The notes below the pieces were generated by a model. It was not told where the DNA came from. It worked only from the letters and a program-made list of their open reading frames with translations, and did not search any database. A stretch of DNA of 19,702 nt from the NCBI GenBank assembly GCA_945875085.1, contig CAMCJU010000002.1:1-19702 (forward strand), read 5' to 3'. The stretch comes from Candidatus Phycorickettsia trachydisci. Its GTDB lineage: Bacteria > Pseudomonadota > Alphaproteobacteria > Rickettsiales > Rickettsiaceae. Position 1 is the stretch's first letter. Each line of letters opens with the position of its first letter. Of this stretch, positions 7,411-14,214 are shown piece after piece. Made by a program: the position numbers and the translations under genes.

Positions 7411-7836
7411 CTATTTTAAAATTTCTGCTTTTTTGAAAAAGAAGTTTATTTCTCTATCAGCACTTTGTGCGCTATCTGATCCATGGATTGTGTTAAAATC
7501 TATACTTTCAGACAAGTCTCCTCTTATTGTTCCTTCAAGGGCCTCATCTGGATCAGTTGCGCCCATCATCTCTCTATTTTTTAAAATAGCGTTTGGGCCT
7601 TTTAGCACTTGAACTACCACAGGGCCAGCTGTAATATTTTCGATCAAATCATTAAAAAAACTTCTCTCTCTATGCTCTGCATAAAATTCTTCAGCCTGCT
7701 GTTTTGTCAGGATGATCATTTTTTGTGCGACAATCTCTAAATCCGCTTCTTCTAAGTAGGCATTAACTAAACCAGTTACCTTTCTAGAGGTTGCATCTGG
7801 CTTTAACATTGAAAAAGTATATTCTATCGCTGACAT
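7411..7836 (-). CDS. ndk: Nucleoside diphosphate kinase
   Basis: Ndk transfers the terminal phosphate of ATP to nucleoside diphosphates through a phospho-histidine, keeping NTP and dNTP pools balanced. The 141 residues are full length. The catalytic histidine is H118 in the signature NTIHGSDS (115-122), and TFSMLKPDA (7-15) is the usual N-terminal block. It is the first gene of the seven-gene operon and is preceded by a strong candidate promoter. The leader of about 75 bases carries a tandem repeat and a palindrome. Confidence 0.97.
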   Translation of the reverse strand: MSAIEYTFSMLKPDATSRKVTGLVNAYLEEADLEIVAQKMIILTKQQAEEFYAEHRERSFFNDLIENITAGPVVVQVLKGPNAILKNREMMGATDPDEALEGTIRGDLSESIDFNTIHGSDSAQSADREINFFFKKAEILK

Positions 7837-7854
7837 GATTGTTTATTTAAATTA

Positions 7855-7878
7855 TTAGTTAGAAAGTTAGTTAGAAAG
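7855..7878. repeat. Perfect 12-bp tandem duplication in the ndk leader
   Basis: TTAGTTAGAAAG occurs at 7855-7866 and 7867-7878 without a mismatch. It is followed at 7880-7891 by the palindrome TTTAAGCTTAAA. Both lie between the candidate ndk promoter and its start codon. Confidence 0.9.
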
Positions 7879-7916
7879 TTTTAAGCTTAAATACTTAAAG
7901 TAAAATTACTCCAAAT

Positions 7917-7925
7917 ATTATACCA
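7917..7925 (-). promoter_or_regulatory. Extended -10 promoter for the ndk operon
   Basis: On the minus strand the sequence is TGGTATAAT: a perfect -10 hexamer (7922 to 7917) preceded by the TGn extension. There is no good -35 at the right distance, which extended -10 promoters can do without. Transcription would begin near 7910, about 75 bases before the ndk ATG. Confidence 0.6.
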
Positions 7926-7969
7926 TTTTTTAAATCAAATTACTAGTACCTGATTAATTGATTTTCAAC

Positions 7970-8000
7970 TTGCAACTTTAAATTAAATAACTGCTATAAT
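7970..8000 (+). promoter_or_regulatory. Extended -10 promoter for folC-era-hemC
   Basis: TGCTATAAT at 7992-8000 is an extended -10 with a perfect hexamer (7995-8000). TTGCAA at 7970-7975 is a partial -35 with a long 19-bp spacer. Transcription would start near 8007. This rules out the TTG at 8005 as the folC start and favours the ATG codons at 8032 or 8041. Confidence 0.65.
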
Positions 8001-8031
8001 ATTATTGTATAAACAAAGATATATCAAAAAC

Positions 8032-9315
8032 ATGGTATCAATGCCTCATTGGCCAAAGCCATTGCTAACAAACGGCATAAAGTATGATTTAGAGAGAATA
8101 AATAAATTATTACAATCTCTTGGATCTCCACATTTGGCAATAAGCCCAGTAATTCATATAGCAGGCACAAACGGCAAAGGCTCTTCCAGCGCATATTTAA
8201 AAGCAATTTTTAAAGCAGCAAATTTAAAATATCACTGCTATACATCTCCTCACTTAGTAGAATTTAACGAAAGAATCTGGGTGAGCTCAGAAAAAATATC
8301 CGATAATTATTTATTTGAAATTTGCGAACAAACAAGACTGGCAGCTGAAAAGATCGCCTTAGAGCCAACGTTTTTTGAAGCCACTACAGCAGCGGCATTT
8401 TTAGCATTTGCGCACAATCCAGCAGATGTAGTTATCCTGGAAACAGGTCTGGGAGGTAGGCTAGATGCAACAAATGTTATCTGCAATCCGCTACTTACAA
8501 TAATAACCCCTATTTCATTTGACCACACAGATGTTTTAGGCTCCACGCTAGCGTTAATTGCTACTGAAAAAGCTGGAATTATCAAGTCAAATACGCCTTG
8601 CATTATTAGCGGTCAATCAGATGAGGCGCTGGAAGTTATATTACAAAAATGTCAGCATCAAAATGCCCCGGCAATAGCTTACGAATATGATTTTGGCATT
8701 AAGCAAATGGCGGCAAGTTTTCAATTTTCATCGCGTCATCTGGAAATTGAGCTTCCATTGCCAAATTTAAGAGGTTACCATCAAATAATCAATAGCGCCT
8801 GCGTTGTTGCGGCCTTGACATTAGGACAAGACTTATTTAAATTCAAGCGCCAAGATCTCGCAACAGGCTTGCAAAATACTCATTGGCCAGCGCGCATAGA
8901 AAAAATAGCCCCCCATCTTGCTGCAAATTTTCTTTCACATGGACAAATATGGGTTGATGGAGCGCATAACCAGCACGGAGCAAAGGTTTTGGCTGACTGG
9001 ATAGAGCAAGATCTCAAAACCCAAGTCGATATAATTATCGGTATGACAAAAAATCGCGACGTAGTGAGCTTCTTATCGCAATTTAAGGGATTATATCGTA
9101 ACATTTACACTGTGCCGGTAGTATCCGAGCCATTAAGCTATTCTTCAGAATTGTTTTCAGAATTAGCGGCCAAAGGAAATATAAAATCCATATCCTGCTT
9201 GAGTTTACAAGACGCCTTAACTAGAATAGGTAGTGACTCAGAAAATATAATAATAACTGGCTCTTTATTTTTAGCTGCTGATTTTTTTAAACTAATAGGC
9301 ACAAGGTCTTTATAA
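8032..9315 (+). CDS. folC: Folylpolyglutamate synthase / dihydrofolate synthase FolC
   Basis: FolC is a Mur-ligase-like ATPase that adds glutamate to folates (and, in many bacteria, to dihydropteroate), keeping the cofactor in the cell. From the ATG at 8032 the protein has 427 residues. The P-loop is AGTNGKGSS (44-52), the ETGLGGRLDATN block is at 137-148, and VDGAHN marks the C-terminal domain start. MPHWP, reached by the ATG at 8041, is a typical start in alphaproteobacterial homologues and is an equally good choice. A longer frame from a TTG at 8005 is unlikely because it begins upstream of the predicted transcription start. era follows after 3 bases. Confidence 0.94.
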   Translation: MVSMPHWPKPLLTNGIKYDLERINKLLQSLGSPHLAISPVIHIAGTNGKGSSSAYLKAIFKAANLKYHCYTSPHLVEFNERIWVSSEKISDNYLFEICEQTRLAAEKIALEPTFFEATTAAAFLAFAHNPADVVILETGLGGRLDATNVICNPLLTIITPISFDHTDVLGSTLALIATEKAGIIKSNTPCIISGQSDEALEVILQKCQHQNAPAIAYEYDFGIKQMAASFQFSSRHLEIELPLPNLRGYHQIINSACVVAALTLGQDLFKFKRQDLATGLQNTHWPARIEKIAPHLAANFLSHGQIWVDGAHNQHGAKVLADWIEQDLKTQVDIIIGMTKNRDVVSFLSQFKGLYRNIYTVPVVSEPLSYSSELFSELAAKGNIKSISCLSLQDALTRIGSDSENIIITGSLFLAADFFKLIGTRSL

Positions 9316-9318
9316 ATT

Positions 9319-10194
9319 ATGGAAAATGTAGATAAAAACAAGACGAAATCGATCATTGTAACGATTCTAGGAAAGCCAAATGCGGGCAAATCAACTTTAA
9401 TGAATTTGCTAATCGATTATCGCTTATCAATAGTCACCCCCAAGGTACAGACAACAAGAAAGGTCATTAAAGGCATAATAACTAAAGACGATACGCAATT
9501 TATCTTCTTGGACACGCCTGGCGTTTTTGATCCTAAAAATGACTTAGAAAAACTCATCGTTAAATATGCCTGGGATAGCATCAAAGGAGTCGACTCAGTC
9601 ATTTTGTTAATCGATGGTACTAAGGCTATCGACGATGACATAGCTGTTTTGTGTAATAAGATCAAAAACATGGATAATATCATCGTAGTGATCAACAAGA
9701 CTGATATCTCGTCAAAAATAGATGAAATATCCCAAAGCATCTCTGCGCTATTACCCAGCAGCCCTATATTTTTGATTTCAGCATTAAAAAACAATGGCGT
9801 TGACGAATTGCTAACTCATCTTCAAAGTAAAGCAATAGAGGGTCCGTGGCTATATGATCAAGACATCGTTAGCAATCTGCCTTTAAAATATTTAGCTGCT
9901 GAGATAACAAGGGAGCAATTGTTCTTGCAGCTGGACCAAGAGCTACCTTACAACCTTACTGTGCATACCGAAAGTATGGAAGACAAAGGCCAAGGGCAGT
10001 ATATTATTAAACAAGTAATTATAGTAAGCAGAGAGAGTCATAAAAAAATCGTTTTAGGCAAAGCTGGCAGTAGAATTAAATTAGTTGGACAAGCCGCCAG
10101 AAAACATATGGAATTATATTTAGGTATTCAGGCGCATTTATTTCTATTTGTTAGTGTTAAAAATTGGCTTGTAAGGCCTGATTATTTTGTATAG
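9319..10194 (+). CDS. era: GTPase Era, 30S ribosomal subunit assembly factor
   Basis: Era is an essential GTPase that binds the 3' end of 16S rRNA during 30S maturation. At 291 residues it is full length. The GTPase motifs are G1 GKPNAGKS (18-25), G2 within PKVQTTRK, G3 DTPG (65-68), G4 NKTD (126-129) and G5 SAL (154-156). The C-terminal KH domain has GKAG (247-250) and the usual VKNWLVRPDYF end. It lies between folC (3-base gap) and hemC (25 bases before its ATG). YbeY, another 16S rRNA maturation protein, is encoded elsewhere in the window. Confidence 0.97.
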   Translation: MENVDKNKTKSIIVTILGKPNAGKSTLMNLLIDYRLSIVTPKVQTTRKVIKGIITKDDTQFIFLDTPGVFDPKNDLEKLIVKYAWDSIKGVDSVILLIDGTKAIDDDIAVLCNKIKNMDNIIVVINKTDISSKIDEISQSISALLPSSPIFLISALKNNGVDELLTHLQSKAIEGPWLYDQDIVSNLPLKYLAAEITREQLFLQLDQELPYNLTVHTESMEDKGQGQYIIKQVIIVSRESHKKIVLGKAGSRIKLVGQAARKHMELYLGIQAHLFLFVSVKNWLVRPDYFV

Positions 10195-10219
10195 CTAAAA
10201 AAGGCTTTGATTGACAACG

Positions 10220-11170
10220 ATGCATATTAGAATTGGCACGAGAAAAAGCAAGCTGGCCTTAGCGCAAGCCTATGAAGTTGCCCAAAAACTTGAGCAATTA
10301 GGCCATAAGTATGAAATAGTTACCATTTTAACAACTGGCGATAAGATAAAAGACAGAAATCTCTATGACATAGGAGGCAAGGCTTTATTTTTAAAGGAAA
10401 TAGAGGAGGCCTTGCTGCAAAATCATATCGATATTGCAGTACATTCCTTCAAAGACGTGCCGGCGCACCTGCCAAATGGCTTGCATATAGCAGCTGTCTT
10501 GCAGCGTGCATCCCCTTACGATGTCTTGATAAGTTATAAAGGATCTAGAATAATTGATTTACCGCAAAATGCTAAGATTGGCACTTCTTCAGTAAGGCGC
10601 AAGGCTCAATTGCTGGCACTCAGGCCAGATTTGCAAATCTTAAATTGCAGAGGTAACATCACCCTTAGGATTGAAAAATTCCTGCGCCAAGAATATGATG
10701 GCATCATTTTGGCAGCATGCGGCCTGCAGAAGCTAGGAATCTTTGATCCCGCTTATTGCAACTTAATACCTGAGGAAGAAATGCTCCCTGCTGTTGCTCA
10801 AGGCGTTGTTGCCATTGAGATACGCCGCGCGACAAACCAACAAACAACAAGCCGACAAACAGACCGCCGACAAACAGCTCAAGGTGATTTAGATTTCCTG
10901 GAAATCTGCCGGCAAATCAACCACACCCCAACCTGGGAGTTGCTTCAAGCCGAAAGAGGTTTTCTAGAAAGCATGAACGCAGACTGTCAAACTCCAATTG
11001 CAGCCCTAGCAAAACAATTAGGTAATCAAGTCCTGGGGCAATTTCTACTTGCCTCGATAGATGGTAAGAACATATATACTTATAGGGAGATTTTTAATAT
11101 CGAAAAAGGCTACGCAGCAGGCTCCAGAGCAGCAAGGCTTATTTTACAAGATAGTATGGACTCTTTGTAG
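10220..11170 (+). CDS. hemC: Porphobilinogen deaminase (hydroxymethylbilane synthase)
   Basis: HemC joins four porphobilinogens into hydroxymethylbilane in haem synthesis. From the ATG at 10220 the protein has 316 residues; an upstream in-frame TTG at 10211 would add three. IGTRKSKLALAQA opens domain 1, the catalytic aspartate is D79 in HSFKDVPA, GTSSVRRKAQ (121-130) binds substrate, and the cysteine that holds the dipyrromethane cofactor is C256 in NADCQTPIA. Residues of about 203-222 are an extra Gln/Thr/Arg-rich stretch absent from the E. coli enzyme as I recall it, encoded by DNA with a 15-bp periodic repeat. All active-site residues remain, so the enzyme is probably functional. Confidence 0.95.
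   Translation: MHIRIGTRKSKLALAQAYEVAQKLEQLGHKYEIVTILTTGDKIKDRNLYDIGGKALFLKEIEEALLQNHIDIAVHSFKDVPAHLPNGLHIAAVLQRASPYDVLISYKGSRIIDLPQNAKIGTSSVRRKAQLLALRPDLQILNCRGNITLRIEKFLRQEYDGIILAACGLQKLGIFDPAYCNLIPEEEMLPAVAQGVVAIEIRRATNQQTTSRQTDRRQTAQGDLDFLEICRQINHTPTWELLQAERGFLESMNADCQTPIAALAKQLGNQVLGQFLLASIDGKNIYTYREIFNIEKGYAAGSRAARLILQDSMDSL
10827..10877. repeat. Repeat-derived insertion in hemC
   Basis: GCCGACAAACAG occurs at 10851-10862 and 10866-10877 (15-bp period). A third core, CGACAAAC, lies at 10830-10837. The stretch is in frame and encodes RATNQQTTSRQTDRRQTAQ, low-complexity sequence inside an otherwise conserved enzyme. Confidence 0.75.
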
Positions 11171-11263
11171 GGATTGTTATAGCCGAAGCGTTATAGGGGG
11201 GGGTTGATCTGTAAGAGGCAATTTTGACGGGCATAAAAGTCCAAACCCTAAAAGCTAATTAAT

Positions 11264-11788
11264 TCACTCAGGCCCTGTTTTTCGTACTTCCTGTTTTTGC
11301 TTTTTGGGCATTGGTGGGGTTGCATCTGGCAGCAGTTCAGTGCTGCTTGTCGTCAGCTTTACGCCCGAGGATCTGCCTACGGTGCTTTGCTTTTGAAGAG
11401 CTAGTCTTATATCGTGTTTCAATGCATCTGCATTATACAATCCTGGTTTGATGGAATCACTCACATTCTCTGCTTCTTCCATCCAAGCATGATAAGAGTG
11501 CGTCGGCGGCGTATCTGCAATGCCTACAAATTTTTTCAAATAATATTTGAATCCCTTTTTTTTATCAATCGCTTTTTGCCCTTCATCATATTTATTCTTC
11601 TCCTCATTAAAATCTTTTTGTAACGCTCCGAACTCTAAAACGACCTTATAAGATAAATCAGCAAGAGTCTTATAATCTTCTCTTGTATCTATTCTTGTAT
11701 CTATTTTCTTGTCGCGTTTCTCATTCTCATGTTTTTTTTCAGCTCTCCTAACTTCTCTTTGAGATCTGTTAGAGCATTTTTTTGCCAA
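11264..11788 (-). pseudogene. 3' half of a frameshifted orphan gene
   Basis: This frame encodes a lysine- and glutamate-rich helical protein ending in a Pro/Thr/Lys-rich tail. Taken alone it would start at a TTG (11788) directly after an in-frame stop, with no ribosome site, and would overlap the frame at 11701-12108 by 88 bases. A better explanation is that it is the continuation of that gene after a -1 shift at the A8 run (11732-11739). The combined product would have about 281 residues. IDTR is duplicated by a 12-bp tandem repeat at 11682-11705. I recognise no family. Confidence 0.5.
11682..11705. repeat. Perfect 12-bp tandem duplication
   Basis: CTTGTATCTATT occurs at 11682-11693 and 11694-11705 without a mismatch. 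On the minus strand it encodes the doubled IDTR of the 3' half of the frameshifted orphan gene and reaches the stop codon of the upstream frame. Confidence 0.92.
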
Positions 11789-12108
11789 TCAACCATGCCT
11801 ATTCTCTCAAAACTTTGATAAAATTTCTCGTCAAGTTTCTCGCAGTATGCGAGAGTGTTATTGATTATCTTCTCCCTGTATTCCAATGTGTTCAGGTATT
11901 CATGATCGAGAGGCAAGAGATCATTTTTCATATTTAGGAGTATAGGTTTTGCTTTATTTGGATTTTTGTCCAAAGTAGCTACCTCTTTCTGAAAAAGCTG
12001 CAATTTAACTTTATTCGGCTTTGTCTGATTCGGTATGTTTGTAGCTTTCCTCCATTTCTCAAACCATTTTTCTCTTTGCTTAATTGCCTGATAGTTTATT
12101 TTGCTCAT
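11701..12108 (-). CDS. Orphan helical protein, 5' part of a frameshifted gene
   Basis: I do not recognise this 135-residue basic helical protein (start MSKINYQAIKQREKWFEKW). I chose the ATG at 12108; a longer frame reaches a TTG at 12147, adding 13 residues of AT-rich upstream sequence. No Shine-Dalgarno is evident. The frame stops at 11701, but the overlapping -1 frame continues with similar lysine/glutamate-rich helical sequence. In frame the A8 run reads AAA AAA AAC, so a canonical A AAA AAC slippery heptamer is present. Either a base was lost from the run, or there is a sequencing error, or the two frames are joined by programmed slippage. It converges on hemC. Confidence 0.55.
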   Translation of the reverse strand: MSKINYQAIKQREKWFEKWRKATNIPNQTKPNKVKLQLFQKEVATLDKNPNKAKPILLNMKNDLLPLDHEYLNTLEYREKIINNTLAYCEKLDEKFYQSFERIGMVDWQKNALTDLKEKLGELKKNMRMRNATRK

Positions 12109-12236
12109 GATATTTAAGATAATATTTTTATAATAGCTTATTTGCAATATATAGCAAAAGTTATATCATAATTAATGCCTAAATATAGTCTCGAAGTATT
12201 GCTAAGATATTACATATATTTATTCTCAAGTTCAGA

Positions 12237-12258
12237 CAAGCAGTAACCAAGCAGTAAC
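12237..12258. repeat. Perfect 11-bp tandem duplication upstream of tRNA-Gln
   Basis: CAAGCAGTAAC occurs at 12237-12247 and 12248-12258, followed by a decayed relative (GCTGCAGTAAGG). Otherwise the spacer 12109-12383 holds only the candidate tRNA promoter. Confidence 0.9.
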
Positions 12259-12335
12259 TTTGCAGCTGCAGTAAGGCAATATCTAAAAAATATCCCTAAA
12301 AATAAATTATTCTTGTAAGATCTAAAAATTTATCA

Positions 12336-12365
12336 TTGACAAATCTGCTGGATTATGGAAATATT
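12336..12365 (+). promoter_or_regulatory. Candidate promoter for tRNA-Gln
   Basis: TTGACA (12336-12341) is a perfect -35. AATATT (12360-12365), 18 bases on, matches the -10 consensus at four of six positions. Transcription would start near 12372, about 12 bases before the mature tRNA 5' end. Confidence 0.5.
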
Positions 12366-12383
12366 AAATTGCATATCAAATAA

Positions 12384-12458
12384 TGGGGCGTCGCCAAGTG
12401 GTAAGGCATCGGTTTTTGGAGCCGACATTCGATGGTTCGAATCCATCCGCCCCAGCCA
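12384..12458 (+). tRNA. tRNA-Gln (anticodon UUG)
   Basis: The 75 bases fold as a complete cloverleaf. The acceptor TGGGGCG pairs with CGCCCCA, the D stem is GCC/GGC, the anticodon loop TTTTGGA has TTG at positions 34-36, and the T arm is GATGG-TTCGAAT-CCATC. The discriminator is G and CCA is encoded. U1-A72 and G73 are typical tRNA-Gln features. In Rickettsiales this tRNA is usually charged with glutamate first and then amidated by GatCAB. Its U34 would be a substrate of MnmEG. Confidence 0.96.
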
Positions 12459-12615
12459 TCCCTTCATACTTCAAGCAAAATCTGCATCGCCAAACATCAT
12501 TGCTGTAAATTTAGCGCAATTTCTCTAATAAATATTTTTTATAAAAATACTTTGACTATTCCTCTTTACAAAACCTGAGCAATTAATTATCCTTGCGTTT
12601 AATAGAATTAAAAAT

Positions 12616-13494
12616 ATGTTGTTAATTATGGACTGTATCAAAAACCATTTTGGAAAGCTTCTAGTCATGCTACTGGCAATATTACTGAGTTTTGTAGCAT
12701 TTTTTGGCTATAAAATAACCGAAAAAGCCTTGAGTGAATTTAAAACTTCTTATGTCGTCCACACAAGTAGCGTAGTAAAAGATCAATTCGACACCGAGCA
12801 GGAGCAGTTAACTAAAAGCCAAGTCGAAGAAATTACCAAAAATTATATCATTGCTCATCCAGAGATAATTGTGCAAGCTCTTGAAGACTTACAGCAAAGT
12901 AAATTAAGAGAGCAAACTGAGCAAACAGCCTCAAGACTTAAAGAGAAGAAAGAAGAGCTAGAAGATACCACCTCGACGCCTTTTGTGGGCAATGCTGGGG
13001 GAGACGTTACAGTAGTTGCATTTGTTGATTATAATTGTGGATACTGCCAAAAGGCCAATAAGGCTATTAACGACCTGCTTAGCTCAGATGTTGGCGTTAA
13101 AGTAGTCTATCACCTCCACCCAATTTTAGGTGAAGGCTCAGATTACATTGCCAAGATCGCGTTAGCAGTCAACCATTTAGTGCCGTCTAAATTTCCAGCA
13201 GTGCACAAAAAACTGATGGAAGAAAAAATCCGCACCAAAGCCGATATTATTAAAATCTTAGAAGCAAACGAATTAAGCTTTAATAGCGTGCAAACCGCCA
13301 TGGAAAGTTTAGAAGTTAAAAAGGCGCTAGAAAAATCTAGCTCTCTGGCCAGGTACATAGGGGCCACAGGAGTTCCCACAATTGTAATTGCCGATCATTT
13401 CTATCCTGGCTTTTTAGATTTTGATCGTATGAAGCAAATTATCGACGAGCTAAGAACATCAAAAATCAATAGCAATACCTCTAAAGTTAATTAA
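12616..13494 (+). CDS. DsbA-family thiol:disulfide oxidoreductase, membrane-anchored
   Basis: This 292-residue protein begins with an uncleaved-looking signal anchor (hydrophobic 14-31), placing the rest in the periplasm. Residues of about 66-95 (QVEEITKNYIIAHPEIIVQ) resemble the N-terminal helical oligomerisation segment of ScsC-like and alphaproteobacterial DsbA proteins. A charged linker and the thioredoxin fold follow: the active site is C141-G-Y-C144 in VDYNCGYCQKA and the cis-proline is P254 in GATGVPTIV. It probably oxidises or isomerises disulfides in exported proteins. An internal ATG at 12628 is an alternative start. No DsbB is present. The gene stands alone after tRNA-Gln, and I saw no strong promoter. 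Confidence 0.9.
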   Translation: MLLIMDCIKNHFGKLLVMLLAILLSFVAFFGYKITEKALSEFKTSYVVHTSSVVKDQFDTEQEQLTKSQVEEITKNYIIAHPEIIVQALEDLQQSKLREQTEQTASRLKEKKEELEDTTSTPFVGNAGGDVTVVAFVDYNCGYCQKANKAINDLLSSDVGVKVVYHLHPILGEGSDYIAKIALAVNHLVPSKFPAVHKKLMEEKIRTKADIIKILEANELSFNSVQTAMESLEVKKALEKSSSLARYIGATGVPTIVIADHFYPGFLDFDRMKQIIDELRTSKINSNTSKVN

Positions 13495-13528
13495 ATGCTA
13501 TGCCTTAAGCTATGATCTTTAATTAACT
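13485..13528. repeat. AT-rich 11-bp inverted repeat over the dsbA-like stop
   Basis: AGTTAATTAAA (13485-13495) and TTTAATTAACT (13518-13528) are perfect inverted copies around a 22-base loop. The left arm contains the stop codon. It could be a weak terminator or mRNA-end structure, but no T tract follows. The rest of the spacer to 13679 holds TTTACA (13573-13578) and TAATAT (13596-13601), 17 bp apart, a possible promoter for the pseudogene. Confidence 0.45.
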
Positions 13529-13679
13529 ATATATATAGCCTCATAAGCAAAGTATAATTTTTTATAGTAGTATTTACACCTAGGTCAATTTGCAGTAATA
13601 TATAAATCGCCTAGCTGCTTGCTTCCTTCAAAAAGTTAATAGCTTGCGCAAAAAATACTTATTATTATTTATTTATTTT

Positions 13680-14214
13680 ATGAGCGAAAGATCAGCGCAG
13701 GAGAAGATTGCTTTTTTAGAAAAATTATCTGAATTTAAAGGGAAGATTGATGTAATGCTGCAAAAACTTGAAACTGTAGAGCAAAATTGCAATCAGGTAT
13801 ATCGATTGTTTACAGAGTTTTTGAAGGAAAATCATGACATCGAAGTAATAAAAAGCTTTTTGACAAACAATTCTCATCTTTCTTTGATGCGGAAGGATCT
13901 GTTAAGATATCTGATCTGGCGCAGTGCGTTTTTACTATCATATATGAGATTTTCGCCGATCTAAATTCAAACCTCCACCTTAAACGCGCCCCAAAGATAT
14001 TAACACCGACAAACATGATGTGCGTTTTAAGCAACTCCCAATTGAGGCTATCTCAGAGCAAGAATATAGGCCAGAATCTGGACAATTTGCCGCCCTTGAG
14101 AGCTTATTGAAAAAAGAATTTGCCTATCTTCAAGAGGTAATAGCTATCTTACTAATGCAGATTATCGGCCTGATTAAATATGTGATTATTTTCATTTGCA
14201 TGAATTTCATCTGA
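13680..14214 (+). pseudogene. Degraded orphan gene with two frameshifts
   Basis: Three overlapping frames read on from each other. Frame one starts at the ATG at 13680 (MSERSAQEKIAFLEKLSEF) and stops at 13964. Near 13886 the next frame takes over with coding-like sequence (DAEGSVKISDLAQCVF and on), open to about 14110. Near 13984-14020 the third frame (DINTDKHDVRFKQLPIEAIS) runs to the stop at 14214. Two single-base-type shifts best explain this. A TTG 36 bases upstream of the ATG is an unlikely start. The 3' end overlaps the convergent gene at 14152 by 63 bases. I do not recognise the family; the product would have been mainly helical, about 175 residues. Confidence 0.55.

Noticed and set aside
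8005..8031. TTG start of folC at 8005
   Set aside because: It begins five bases past the -10 hexamer, upstream of the expected transcription start, so it could not be translated from this promoter.
11838..11854. 7-bp hairpin TCTCGCA-GTA-TGCGAGA as a regulatory element
   Set aside because: It lies within the coding frame at 11701-12108 with no T tract and no other sign of function.
12533..12549. Inverted repeat TATTTTT-TAT-AAAAATA after tRNA-Gln as a terminator
   Set aside because: The stem is made of A and T only and is expected by chance in such AT-rich spacer; it is also 75 bases past the tRNA.
13644..13679. TTG start at 13644 giving a hydrophobic N-terminus (RKKYLLLFIYF) to the pseudogene product
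   Set aside because: It would look like a signal peptide, but the codon is TTG and the hydrophobic residues are what AT-rich spacer gives; the ATG at 13680 is preferred.
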